Shown here one piece after another: positions 44,156 through 56,924 of a stretch of 64,000 nucleotides of DNA. Position numbers and translations under genes: made by a program. The notes beneath the pieces were generated by a model that saw nothing but the letters and a program-made list of their open reading frames with translations, was not told the origin of the DNA and did no database searches. Every line of letters begins with the position of its first letter. Within the stretch, counting starts at the first letter, position 1. Origin of the DNA: Mytilisepta virgata (Eukaryota > Mollusca > Bivalvia > Mytilida > Mytilidae); the NCBI GenBank assembly GCA_028015205.1, contig CM051514.1:34054150-34118149 (forward strand), in the 5' to 3' direction.

Positions 44156-45250
44156 AAGGATCCAAACACTTAAATGTACTGGAGTCACTCAAGCATGAAA
44201 TGTTGTTCATATGTTGGTGATCAATGTTACACTTAAGCAGTTGATTGTAGATGTAAAATGAATTTATATATCATCACAGAGACTAAAATGCAAAAATGCA
44301 AAAATTAAATAAAAGTCACTTTTTCATAAAAGGTAGGTCATACTAACTCATACGTAGCAAAGCTGTGTTGTACTATATGAGATGTTTGTTATTCTGATAT
44401 ATCAGTCAAACATTACCATTTTAATACACCTAAATGCACTCGGTGGCCGAATGGTCTAGGTAGTTCGTCATGACTACTAATGATCACTAGCCTGTCAACA
44501 ATGGTATTGTGAGTTCTAATCTCACCTGTGGCGGGGTGTGTTCGACTCCGATCTTAATTGACAAGGATTGCCAATTTTCCTACCGAAGGTCGGTGGTTCT
44601 CTCCGGGTACTCCGGCTTCCTCCACCAATAAAAACTGGCCGCCGCGAAATGGCCAAATGTGCTGAAAACGGCGTTAAACCCCAACTAAACAAACAAACAA
44701 AGATTTGATCAAAGTGACTCAAACATAAAATGTGGGTCAAGGTGACTCAAATTATGCTGAATTCTGGTGTACTATATAAGAATGATTGTACTTGTAAAAT
44801 ATCATCAAATACTACCATAGGTTCTTTGAAAATATACCAAAATGCAAAATTTTTACCCATTAACGCAAGCATAAGATATAGGTCATGGTGACTAAAACGT
44901 TGCTGACTGTTGTTATACTATATAAGATGAAGGCATAGCTGTAATATCATTGATATGTCTCAATAGGATACTGAGAAATGGACCTAAACACAAAAACTTA
45001 ACCGAGTCACTCATTCAAGAGGATTATACTGATATAGCATCATTGATATAACACCATGGATTCCTAGGATATGAAATTAGAGTTAAAAATTTATTGTAGT
45101 CACTCAAGCTTTAAATGTAGGTAAAAGTGACCTAAATGTTGCTCATTTGTGTTCCGTCTTATAAAGGGATTGCAGTGGTATAATATCATTGATATATCTC
45201 AATGGGTTTCTGAGAAATGGACCTAAACACAAAAACTTAACCAAACCACT
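44156..45250 (+). repeat. Degenerate satellite-like repeat, ~190-bp units
   Basis: Recurrent 'GTCACTCAAGC.T.AAATGTAGGT', 'TATAATATCATTGATATATC' and 'GAGAAATGGACCTAAACAC' (near 44975 and 45210). Further copies are at 45930-46010 and, inverted, at 63220-64000. A SINE interrupts the array at 44436-44701. Confidence 0.7.
44436..44701 (+). repeat. tRNA-derived SINE (Leu/Ser-like head)
   Basis: A-box region GGTGGCCGAATGGTCTAGG and B box GTGAGTTCTAATCTCACC are separated by a long variable region. The body has CTCTCCGGGTACTCCGGCTT and the tail 'ACGGCGTTAAACCCCAAC' with an (AAAC)n end. A decayed relative lies at 8185-8345. Confidence 0.85.
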
Positions 45251-45261
45251 TCCATATCCGT

Positions 45262-45440
45262 GCACGGGGCATAAAAATGCTAAAAAACATAAAATAATTG
45301 TGAAATGCACTAATGTAACGGTTTCTGACTTGGAGCATTTATATTTTAGAGTATGTGTTTAATTAATGAATATGATAAATTGCCATATTCAATACAATAT
45401 AAGCAAATTACGGTATTTTTTTAAAGGGGTTTTTTTTTTT
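45262..45440. mobile_element. Decayed internal part of the hAT-like MITE family
   Basis: Shares 'TGCACTAATGTAACGGTT', 'TTAATTAATGAATATGATAA' and 'TTGCCAT' with 39331-39470. Termini are not recognisable. Confidence 0.7.
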
Positions 45441-45708
45441 TTTGATTTGAAACATGACGAATAAATCAAATCCACTTTGCTTTAAAAATATATTTGACAT
45501 TAAAAAAAATGTACCAATTTTAATACTACTACGGGGTTTTTTAACGACCTTGACTGGCTATAAAGCCCTTTCACGTTCGTAACACGGGGTTATGCGAGCT
45601 ATTTAAACGCCAAATCATAAAAAGGGTATTGTGAGAAACAATTAAAATCGAACACTATTAGTATTTTATTCAAATTAAAGTCGCAAATGATCAAAATTTT
45701 AAATTACA

Positions 45709-45740
45709 CTAGACATTGAACCCGCGCGGGCGCGGGAAAA
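45709..45740 (-). mobile_element. Candidate Helitron 3' end
   Basis: Read on the minus strand: hairpin CCCGCGCGGG, 8-nt spacer, then CTAG followed by T. This is the GC hairpin, short spacer, CTRR and A/T insertion site of Helitron 3' termini. The element body would extend to the right; its TC end was not located. Confidence 0.5.
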
Positions 45741-47000
45741 TATGAATTTTTTTTTGTGGTGGCCATATTGACTATAAAAAGTTGTTGCGGCCATGTCATT
45801 CATGGAACAGGAACTCAATATGGATATTGTGGCAGGCTTCTCATAAACTTTCCTGTCAAGTAGGTAGTATCATCTGATAGTTTCATGTATATATATGCAG
45901 TAGTATTCCAGAAATGGATGTTAATGCAAATTTTAACAGAAGTCAATGAAGCGTGAAATGTAGGTCAGCGTGACCCAATTGTCATATGGCTGTTCGTTAC
46001 TACCGAAGATGTATCCACTGATGAAGTAGACTGTATGCCGCGTAGAATTATCAAAATGGAACTTTAGGTTCCATCAAAGTCCATATGACGAAAACACAAC
46101 CACATAAATTGTCAATATTTTTATTGTAACAATTAATTCTGAACTGGAACTTATTGAAAAGCTTTCATTAAATACACATTCCATAATGCATTACCTTTTC
46201 CCTTCAGAATATATATGAAAATGAAATTGTAGATGTAAACATTTCCTTAGTGACGGATGAATTTTTCAAAAGATGCCGTGAGTTAGGTAGAGCATATTTT
46301 TGGAAAATAATTGTTCCAATTGTTCCATTGTCATCATGGGCAGGGCAAGCGAAGCTTAATTTCACAGATATATCTAATAATCAGACGATAAAAAGCAGTT
46401 TTAGTGTGTGGCTGCGTGTGCTGTCCACGTTTATAATTATCAAAGATGCCCGAGATAAATTTCGTCATTAATGATAAAGATGACCATTTGTTAAAAATAT
46501 TTTTATCTAGGGTATGGTAGAGATATATTTAGACAGGTCATATGACAAATAATGTAAAAATAGATCAAAGTACTGAAGTACTGAACATCAGAGGACCTCA
46601 AGTTATGTTGGATTATTGATAAATGACAGGTGTTTATATAGTACCTGCCAGACAGATGTTCACCTTACAATATAGTACACATAATATAATTTGCTATCAT
46701 ATCTGAGATACTGTCTTATAGTAAGAAACTTATCTTTGTGAATTATCCATGAAATGTTGACGTGGTCAAATGAGAACTGCTAGATTGGCATTATGACCGT
46801 ATAGTTGCACACTTGCAAAAATCTTTAGCTTATTACTTATGACAGAGAATCAACATAGCAAATATTTTTTTGACTAGTCACTGAATTATGAGAAAGAGGT
46901 CAAGACAATCATATTAAAACAGATAAATTGTAATATTTGGGTGAAAGATACCACATGAACAGTAAACTCATATATCGATAATATTATGTCTAAAACTGAA
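45741..47000. other. Intergenic, no recognised gene
   Basis: Contains one satellite-like unit (45930-46010). The open frame 46250-46471 has no recognisable motif. Confidence 0.4.
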
Positions 47001-47009
47001 AAAGACAAA

Positions 47010-47110
47010 TAAGAGTACACTAGAAACAACATAGAAAACTAAAGCCTGAGCAAATTAACCCCACCAATAGTTGGGGTGATCTCAAGTGCTCTGGATGGGT
47101 AGTAGCAATG
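47010..47110 (-). mobile_element. Short retroelement tail relic
   Basis: 'ACCCCACCAATAGTTGGGGT' and 'CTCAAGTGCTCTGGATGGGT' resemble the PLE tails ('ACTCAGGTGCTCTGGAAGAG'). Confidence 0.5.
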
Positions 47111-49100
47111 AGATGATTTTGCACCATACATATAGATCACAACTACAATATGAATGCGTCGGTCCTTAGAGGCCTGTAAAACAGGGCTTGTAATTCTTTG
47201 GTGTATATCTTTTGATTTTCTGTTTGTACATTGATGTGGCCATTAGTTTTCTGATTTATATTGTTTAATATTTGTCATTTCATGGCTATTTCTAACTGAT
47301 TTTAGTATAGTTTTTTTCTGATTGTAAAGATGTTGTATGGTTAGCTTTATTTCTTTTTCATCATTTTGTTTCTGTGTCTGATTACCAATCGTACCTCCCT
47401 TTTTGTTTCTTTTTTTTAATAATGACAACAGTTTGGTTTCAATTTTCATTTATATATGTAACAATATAAAACAGTATATATATAATCTCATATTACATCA
47501 TTAATATTGGTCATTGTTGGAATGTATTCATTTTTAACAATGTACTGTAAAAGTGCTATTTTCTAACAGGTACTTAGTATTATGGTTATTGTGATATCAC
47601 TTATTCAAAGGACACAGTTCATTTATAGCCCAAAACGGTCTAAAATATAAATCTTACAATTAAACTCCAAATAGTTCACAATTTGGTCGATTTCAAATGT
47701 ATTCACGCTCAATAAATCAGTTCTTTCATAATAGTACATTACATTCTCCAAATTAGGCCCAATTTGTCCAAATATAATGATTTGGTGCAATTTTCAGACA
47801 TGAAAGCTTTAGGAAAATTTGGCCACCATCTACAATCCAAAATGTTTTGTAACCAAAAGACTCAAAATTTGATAAAGAATTCATCAAAATAAAAACTTTT
47901 CGGAATTGTATGGCAGCCATGGTTAATTATGCCAAAACATATAAATTTCAGACAAAATTGACCAAATAAAAATTGATACAAATAATGTATAATTATGGGG
48001 TCATAGCTTCAAGATATTTAATAGTAGGTGCCAAAATAGTATATTTTAGTCTTAATAGAATTATCACAAGTATTTCTATTTGAAATTTGTAATCGCTTGA
48101 CCAATTTAGGGCCATTCTAACCCTTCGTGAACCTCTCTTTTCCTATAATATGTAGTAAATTTCTATTTGATATTCCTTAAAATATTCACATATACCAAAA
48201 TACATTTTTTTATATTACATTTAACGAGAAACATTTTACATGATCCCATATATTTGATTTAATCCAGTTATATATATGCTAAGCATACAGTTATAATGAC
48301 TTTCAAATGTAGGACTATATTATATGAACAGAATTGAGCATTTTATTATTTATTTAGCATATCTGTTATGTTTTCAAATCATTTATCTGTATGCTGAGCT
48401 AGCATTTGTATAGTCTCTTAATATTCTAAAATGGATTAAAAGGATCATATGTTACAATCAAACTTTGGATTGACCATTAGATAACTTTAAAAAATGTCAT
48501 AACTGGTATATATAAACATTTGGATTTATTATTGTATTATCCATTGAATTCATGCTATTTCCATTTAATACAGTTCAATAGACTTATCTATACCTATTAT
48601 TAATAGTAAAAAATGCAAAAAACTATAAATATATACATTGGACTAACATATATACATTATTCATAACAATTAATCATTTATCAAACTTCAAAAAGTTCAT
48701 CACATCGCATAGCATATACATGTATACATGTAGTTGTACATAACTCTAAACTATATATAACAGTAAATAATTTGTGAATGTATCAGTGGTACTTGCTTGC
48801 ATATTAGTTACTATGGGACACGTCTCTAGAATAGTGGAAGAATCACCATTCAATTTTGCGTTTGATTATTTTTTTTTTTTTGTGGGAATGAGCACTTTAA
48901 AATAAATAGTGTTTTGTTTAACATTTGTCTGCGGCAAATAAGAGTTCGAAATATTATTAAAATAGTAAAAATATTTCCACATATAAATGGAAATATAACT
49001 ATAATGATAAGAGGGACACAATCCAAATTTTAAATTTATCTGGTTTTTTTTTTGGTGATAATAAACATTGTTTATATATTTAATAACATTCAGTTGAGCC
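47111..49100. other. Intergenic AT-rich stretch, no recognised feature
   Basis: No gene or clear repeat seen on either strand. Confidence 0.4.
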
Positions 49101-49475
49101 ATATTAAAGTGGAACTAAAACGCTTATAGAAAGTTATTTTCATTTTATAGTACTAAAAAAACGTATAAAAACGCAAAAAACCCGATGAAATTCGGTAACT
49201 TGGTTTTCGAGATATTAGCAAAATACTGGCCGATCGTCATTTGCACACCTGAACGATTTGTTAAAATGCTCGAATATTACTAGTCGCCGGAAGTGACGTA
49301 CTGTGCGGTTCATATCTTGTACATAAAAAGGTACAGGTCATTTGCAAAGTGAAAGCAGATTCAGTTGATTGTTTATACCTTATTGGTGACAACTATCGAT
49401 TGACAGTGCTTCTTATATATTCACCGACACTTGTTTGATGAAACATTATACTTAATTTAAATCTACAATTCAACA

Positions 49476-49562
49476 ATGGGAAGGAATTGTGCAGTTGCGG
49501 GATGCAGCAACTCTGCAAAAACGGGACATACTCAACACGCTTTTCCAATTTATTTTCAATAA
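49476..49562 (+). pseudogene. Truncated THAP zinc-finger ORF
   Basis: ATG opens 28 codons: MGRNCAVAGCSNSAKTGHTQ then HAFPIYFQ and TAA. C-x4-C near the N-terminus followed by 'FP' is the start of a THAP (C2CH) DNA-binding domain. The second Cys and the His pair are lost to the early stop. Confidence 0.65.
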
Positions 49563-50709
49563 ATAAGCACATTACTTAAACGCATGTCCATTGCATCTGT
49601 TGTACACTATGACTTATTATACATATAAAGTATATTAAATTTATAAAAAATAGTTGTGATATTATACAATGTATGCAAATCCACCAGAGACTTAGCAATG
49701 TATATCAATAAGTTTGACTTGGCATTACTATCACGAGTTTGAATACCTAGAGACTTCAGAAATAATATAAAGCGTCATAATTCTTAGCGCTAAACAGCTG
49801 ATGTGCATTTGGTGCCATAATAGAATTATAAAAGTTTAATTGAATAAAGACTTAACCTATGTTTGCTCACTTTTATTACATTGTGTCTTGGATGGAGGGT
49901 TGTGATTTATATTTTGCCTAAATTTGTTCATATATGTATAAGAGGACTTTAACTTACTATTTTAATATATATAATTTTATATATTTCTACTTGTGTGAAA
50001 AATGGGCAACCAGCATGACCAGTATACATGGTATAGTGACGGTCTGCACCAAAATACTTTTGAAAAAATAATTCCAACATGTCTGATCTTATTTGTTTTT
50101 ATATACCATGCATATGTCTTTATATATACATCAAATTTATGTGTATATATGCACATGTTTGAAAATGAATGCATTATTATAATGTCATTGTGAGAATAAG
50201 CCTACATTAAGCCTATGCAGCCTCTCCTGTTGAATCAAAATTTTTTATGTATAACTATATTGTACCTTTACATCATACATAGGGTATATTTAAGGGTATT
50301 TTTAGAGTTATTGTGTTTGATTTACACCCCTTCTTTTCAAACCACCACAGTTACCAACATCCTGAACATAGGGCTATTTAAAAATATTATTAATGGAGTA
50401 AGTAGAAGGTACATGTAAGGCCGCTTATATCAAATGCAGAGCCTTGACAGGCATGACTTTGAAAAGATGTAGCCAACAAGCTAACATAAGTTGTAGTACA
50501 ATAAGAGGCTATTATAGCCAAATGTGTAGCTCCATAAAAAAGTTATTCTGGTCCCATGTCCCTCTGAATTTTTTTCTCTTTCTATGAGCATAAAAGTTAT
50601 ACATTTGTAACCATAATAATTTCAAATATTAAGAGTCTGTTGACTATGAAAAAATAATACAATATAGAACAATACATGTACTTCCATGATATAACTACCT
50701 CTCTATTTA

Positions 50710-50932
50710 GGCCTAAAAAAATATAGTTGTGTTTAGGGTAACCCGGCGCTACCTAATTTTTAGTGCCTACCCTAAATGTTTTATAACCTTTCTTCAACAA
50801 GCACTGTTAAAGTCAAGGTGACTCCAGTATACAACCTAACTAAAAAAATTAATGTAAAAAAAAATTCCCTACCTACCCTACCTAACTTTTTTCAGTGTGT
50901 TACCCTAAACACATGTATTTTTTTATTTGGCC
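50710..50932. mobile_element. PIF/Harbinger-like MITE, 223 bp, nested
   Basis: Ends GGCCTAAAAAAATA and, inverted, GGCCAAATAAAAAAATA, flanked by TTA at 50707-50709 and 50933-50935. Inside, GTGTTTAGGGTAAC is mirrored by GTTACCCTAAACAC, so it folds back. It is inserted in the Kolobok-like element. Confidence 0.8.
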
Positions 50933-52339
50933 TTATATAACATGTTCATGATCATAATCCTGATAATGCAGAAAATAATTTGGGTAAAAATGTAGATTTT
51001 TTTTAAAGACATTCTATTTCATTAGCAATGTAAAGCTAAACCAAAGTTTGAATGTCTAATTATTTATTAAAAGAATATGTATTTATTTATTCATTATTTA
51101 TAAAAAAATATATATATATATGACACTTCCAATCGTGCAAGAAATTTTAATTTCCCCCTAAATAGTATTAAACACCTGTGAAAATTACAACTAGTTCATG
51201 ATATAAAACAAATTAGTAAACATGTGGATGGATATTTATCACCTTCAATCCTGGTAATTAAAACGGTTAAAGTTTTAGCACCTATTAATTAACACCCTGT
51301 TATCTAGTAATAAAGATCAAACAAAACTTTTAATCCCTCCAATCAGGTAAATAACAACTTGGCCATGCACCTACCACCTGTGGAGTAAATCAATATACCG
51401 GTAACAAAGTCATTAGAAAGGTGTTATGAAAACCAGTTTTGACTGGTATTATAATTCAAATTACACAAAGAGCATAAAGTCCCATAACCAATATTAACCA
51501 AATTATAACTCTACAAATGTGGGAATTATTTTATAAGTTGAATAATTTTTTTTTAATTAAAATCCATCAAAATCTTTTATTAAAGTTTTAGGTGTACCAT
51601 GCAGTTTCTCCAATGATTCTCTACATATTTTTATTATTACAACAAGGATTGTAAGAAATTACTTATCCCTCTGTACATATATGTCTCTGATTAAACTAAG
51701 AAATTTATTATATTTTTATATAAGAAAATTCTGAAATTTTATGAATCTGTCAATTCAATAAAAAAAAAAAACACATTACAATTCTACATCAAAATCTATA
51801 TTACTATTCAGTAACTTATATCACTATTTGTAAAACATCTGTTTTAAAACTATCAATTAATATTGTGTCTTATATTTGCTTGTTTAAAAAAATAGTGTTT
51901 GTTTTTTATTCCTATAAGATGGTCTTCCATTTGTATTTATGTTATACACACCTTTCAAAATATCTTTTACTTTCATTCTTTTTATATATATATGTATATG
52001 GGGGCATTTATTGAAATTTATTGTCTATACTATTATAAATCACTAGCATTGCTGTCTTCATCCATAATATATTCCTTCTGGTCAATGTAAACAAGTTCAA
52101 GAGTAGCCCGCACTGTACGTCATTTCCGGTCAATGGGGGTCACTCAGCGAGGAAACCCTGTTTCCGGAAATAGCGCTGATTGGATTTCCCACAGGTAAAA
52201 ATAATCCAACTTCACTCGCTATTTTCTCCGTTATTACTTGACCAAATTTCATCGTTTTTTTTGCGTTTTTATACGTTTATTTAGTACTATAAAATGAAAA
52301 TAACTTGCTATAAGCGTTTTAGTTCCACTTTAATATTAT

Positions 52340-53390
52340 AGAACGGAAATCACTTTCATGATGAACAGAGATTTACATACAGACAGACAACGGTAACATT
52401 GACTGCCCCCATCGGCTTAGCAAAAAGGGCATTAACATTGTAATGACTAGTATAGTAATGAGAACAGCATTATTCATGCATTGACAATCTTGTCTACATA
52501 TATATATCCAAACAGTAGTTCATAGCATACAGTTTTAGTTCAAAAATCTATATATATATATATATATTCATCCGCAACAACAATTTTTCGGTACGTCATT
52601 GATATTAAAGATTGTTTGATTAATATACTAACATTTCTAACGACAAAACATTTTCATATTATTAATTTGGATTTAAAAACAAAAAATCTGAGTATTCATT
52701 GAAAACATGAATTTAAAAGAAGCGATAAGGAATTTTATTTTGCACTATATAATGTCCGCGGGTCTATAATTTTTATAGGTCGGTTATCACTCCAAAACTA
52801 ATTTAAATATATGCATATATGCAAATAAGCGGGAATTTAGGCGATGGCAATACACCCGAGGCCTTGACGGTCCTCTGATGTAATAATGGTTGGTTTTATC
52901 ACTTAGTGCAAGGTAAACATCCGAGCAATCCAAAAAACAACTAAGTTAGGAATTCCTCTGACCTTTACCTTCCTTCTTCATAATCTTCAAAGTTCATAAC
53001 CTTTACAGTTAGGAGAAATTGCGTTATAGTAGAAAAACAATCCTGAATACATGAAGCGGAAACATCCCACTCGAAGGAGAATGTTTTTAATTTGTTTTAT
53101 TCTTCTTCTTCCGTAATTGCAAACAGAAATACATTAAAAATATGTGTATACTTGTTTATTTAAATCAATGTGTTAAAATGATGCATTCGAGAACCTTCTA
53201 AGGGATATGTTGGGAGAATTCATATTGGAAAAATGCATACAAATTCCATTTGCACATAAACAAAGCTGCAGTTTAAATTTATAAATGCAGAAATGTCAAA
53301 TCCGATAATAACCTTTATAATCTGAACCATACATCGTTTATTTTGAACCACGCGTTTTGCCGCCTATTCGGCTAATTCGTAAATTTAGTA
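52340..53390. other. Intergenic AT-rich stretch
   Basis: Short TA runs near 52545-52570; nothing else recognised. Confidence 0.4.
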
Positions 53391-53526
53391 TTATAGATAT
53401 CCGACTCGTGTCCACCTGACGCCATCTTGGATCTCTTCTAACACTGGGTCGACCTGGGTTTGGAAGAGCAGCGAGTTCAATAGTTCAATTGCGTCATTGT
53501 TATTATCTTTAGCACATACCCTTGTG

Positions 53527-53577
53527 GTTCAGATGGAACCCGGGTAACACGAGATCGATCTCGGGTCCCATCCGAAC
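53527..53577. repeat. GC-rich palindromic hairpin
   Basis: Arms GTTCAGATGGAACCCG and (complement of the right arm) GTTCGGATGGGACCCG pair with two G:T-type mismatches around a loop containing GAGATCGATCTC. It lies in an unusually GC-rich patch (53400-53600). Confidence 0.6.
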
Positions 53578-53654
53578 TCGCCCCATGATGTTCATGCAGG
53601 TGTGCTGTTGCAAGTTATTGATACCGTTATATTTTCATGAATATTTTTGCGTAT

Positions 53655-53700
53655 GACCAAAAAATAAATAATTGTTTGTTTCCCCAAATCGGGCGGTATC
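53655..53700. mobile_element. Solo terminal repeat of the 56925-57677 element family
   Basis: AAAAATAAATAATTGTTTGT followed by TTCCCCAAATCGGGCGG matches the right terminal repeat of 56925-57677. No partner end was found. Confidence 0.65.
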
Positions 53701-56570
53701 AATTTATCAGGTTCGTACACATCTTTCTAGACTATTTAGTGTTTTTCGGAGAGGGCTTATATAGGTTTAGCCTGTTGACCAATCTTATTCACGATAACCT
53801 TTATGAATAAAATATTTTTTATATTAAATAATTATAAAAAAATTCGCCTTTAAGACGGATTTTGCAGGGGTGCATTTTAATCAGATCGCGGACAATTCAT
53901 CGCGCATGTTCAGAAATAGTAAGTTCACAGGAATTCACGGAGAATGTCTAAATATAAATTCTCATTATATGAAGGAAAAACAATATGCGAAGTGTGCAGT
54001 ACATTCTTATTTTAGAAAGGTACACTGTTTTATACGGAATGGAATAAAAGAAACAATAATTAAGGTTGAGAGAACACAACGATTATTAATAAAACACATG
54101 TATTGTTTTTATAATTATTGATTGACCCAATTTATTTTTGTTGATTCCATACTGGATTCATCTAATTTGACCCTCACGAAGATCTTTCGGCTATTTTCGA
54201 CAATTAATAGAGCATATAAATTATCTGAACAGTGTTTGGTCGTAATATCGACTGGCAATCTGGCAACACGGGAAATCCCTATGGAGCGACCATTTGACTC
54301 GATGGGGTGGTTTTGGGTGACGATATATATATCCAAGAACAATTGAGACTTATCAATCGTTTTTGAAATTATTATTTGTTATTGAACGATTTTGGAATGA
54401 CGTTACATCAGAGACATATAAAACATGTCTCTGGTTACATTTATCAAATTTCGTTCTCACTTATCCTCGGCAAAAACAAAAAAGGCTATATCGTCAATTT
54501 TCCCCGTCCCGTCCCAAATACGGGGACATTTTAAAAAATGCATTCGGGATCTTTATAAATCTGAAACTGTCTTATATGCCATGTATACTGTACCTCAAAT
54601 ATTCCCGTGTATCTCTGAAACACTGTCTTATATATACTGTTCCTTAAATTTCCCCGTTTAACTCTTTAACGCTATCTGTCTGTCTTTTATTTCGTTATTT
54701 TCTTCAAATTGGATAATAAATTATTACGAAATAAATGTCATCAATCGAGATGTTTTTTTTTTGTTTAGTCTGTAATACTTTTTTCTTAATGCATATAGTC
54801 AAATTGCACGTATTTGGTTATTAAAAATGTTATCTTTTGAAAAAATGTAATGATAACAGCATTTTATATGCTTCCTATACTATTACATTTTGTACATAAC
54901 GGAATAAATGTTATTGATTAATCTTTATTTCGTTCTAAGATGAAAACAAATTCCGCCGTCTGTTTACAAAATGTAACGTTTCCTGTGTTGGGAATTTTCC
55001 TCAAGTACAAATGCAACAATTAAAAAAAACTATTGACAATCTATCTATTATCCATTTCATTCATTCTTGGTCGGTCTGGAATAGGTCATATCAAATTTCC
55101 CCGTTGACGATATAACCAAATTCAATATTTGTCCCGAACATAGCGTAAGTCTATCTTACTCTAATTGTATATATACTCGTTATGACAATGTATGAGGGTG
55201 TCAGTTGATTTCCGACAGTCACAGAAAACTTGCAAACTGTCGTCTGCTCGTGTGGGGTGATACTAAACAGAGTCGAGGTGTTTTATAGTATTTGTTATAT
55301 TTTCAAGCATCCTAACATTAAATTCATTTAACAGATTGGTTTTTTTGTAATATTATCGCAATATATGTAAACATTTTGAACATATAATATAAAAAGTCAA
55401 GTCGGAGATTATTTTCCGGATTTGTAGTTCCTTAACCGTTTATATACGCAACAATGGTTTCATTTTCTCATAAATATAAATGTATTCAATGATGTCTTAT
55501 ATTCACAAACAAATAAATCTTATGCATATTGTCACAACAACTTTCATAATGTTTTAGCATGAATAGAGCGTATTATTATTATTTTTTTTTTACATTTGAT
55601 ACATGTTAGTAAAAAAGTTGGAATCTCTGGTAATCATAAAAATAATACACTTCGATGTAAAAAAAAAAGGGGGGGGGGGCAGTTGTACCGTTTACAAAAT
55701 TTGTAAAACATTTAACATTTAAGAAAGAAACTACATTGGGGTAAAGACCGATATATTTGGCATCCCTTTATGATTTAATTATTTTGTCAATTTTTAAAAA
55801 GTATTTTTACTTTATTTTTACATTTCTATCAATCCGTCAGTAGGGTCTGAAAAAAAAGATTTACGACTTTAAGTTATCTTAGCTTTCTTATTTGGAGCAG
55901 TAACTGTAAATTTGGTTTCTTGTGTGTATGGCTTCTTATTTTCATTTACTCTGCTGTGTGCTTGTATGTAGTGATATATGATTATTCAATATTTGCTTTA
56001 TATATTCAGTTATTTTCTATATGCTTTGGTGTGCTTGACAATATGCTTATTTAATATGTGTGTGTGCATGCTTGTTTTGTTATACATGTATCGTCGATTT
56101 AAAAAGCTCATGAGAGCTTGTGTTGATTTGTATATTGTATATCCACAATAAAATTTGCCAAATAAAAACATTAGATAAGTCCCAATTCTCTTTTATGAAG
56201 AGTTTATGATGTTACATTGAACTTCTACATAAATATCTGAAGACTCTGTGTAAGATCCGACGGAATTAATATTACGGAATTGTTTACTTTTGATGAAGAT
56301 TTTGGCCTACGATTTTCCCTTTTCCAGATTAAAAGCCTTCAATTGGTCAACATTAGACACACAAAACAAAAATTACAATATCATATCATCGTTGACTCTA
56401 TGGTCGCCATTACGCAACGAAGAATATTTTGTTGTTGCGACCTGATTCTGGCTAATATGTGATTATTTACAAAAAAATAACATTAATTAAAGTTCAATAC
56501 AAGACGAAAATCATTTTATGTTACATGTTCAACCTTTATTTACTTTAATATATCATTTTTTCATTAATAG
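53701..56570. other. Intergenic, no recognised gene
   Basis: Open frames on both strands at 53870-54661 lack recognisable motifs. A purine run with poly-G lies near 55660-55680. Confidence 0.4.
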
Positions 56571-56631
56571 TCTCTAGTCGACTCTAATCCTCTCTCCTCG
56601 ACTCTGTTTAGTATCTCCGCTCGTGAGCGAC

Positions 56632-56750
56632 AAGTTGCAAATGGTTACACAGACACAGTGAACAAATTTAATGGGACAAATGTGCAGACAGAAACTTGAT
56701 ATTGGCGAGATCGAGTGATAGGAATACAGACAATTAACCATCTCTGTGCC
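56632..56750. repeat. ~110-bp dispersed repeat, copy 1
   Basis: Nearly identical to 59938-60042: CAAGTTGCAAATGGTTACAC through GGAATACAGACAATTAAC. Confidence 0.8.
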
Positions 56751-56924
56751 ACGAGCCACTTTTGGGCCACTTTTTTCATACTACGTTCACTGCCACGGGG
56801 CCACTTTTGGGCCATTGTTTTTTTTCTTGACGTTAAACAATGGGAATAACGTAGCATTACTATGACGTCCCAAACTTCATTGCCGTGTACACAGTGACGA
56901 GGTTTGGTAAGGGCATCTCCATAA

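Larger units (their letters stand above)
49108..52329 (+). mobile_element. Kolobok-like DNA transposon relic, 3.2 kb
   Basis: TTAA (49104-49107 and 52330-52333) flanks inverted ends beginning AGTGGAACTAAAACGCTTAT. Inverted similarity, with gaps, reaches inward about 230 bp (GCCGGAAGTGACGTACTGTG on the left against ACCGGAAATGACGTACAGTG on the right arm's complement). A THAP-type zinc-finger start lies just inside the left end. TTAA duplications with a THAP domain are features of the Kolobok superfamily; piggyBac shares TTAA but not THAP. No transposase remains, and a PIF-like MITE is nested at 50710-50932. Confidence 0.65.

Noticed and set aside
44436..44530. True tRNA-Leu/Ser gene
   Set aside because: A tRNA-like head only; it continues into a SINE body with an (AAAC)n tail.
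54115..54661. Overlapping open frames on both strands
   Set aside because: No recognisable motif; both strands are equally open, so chance cannot be excluded.
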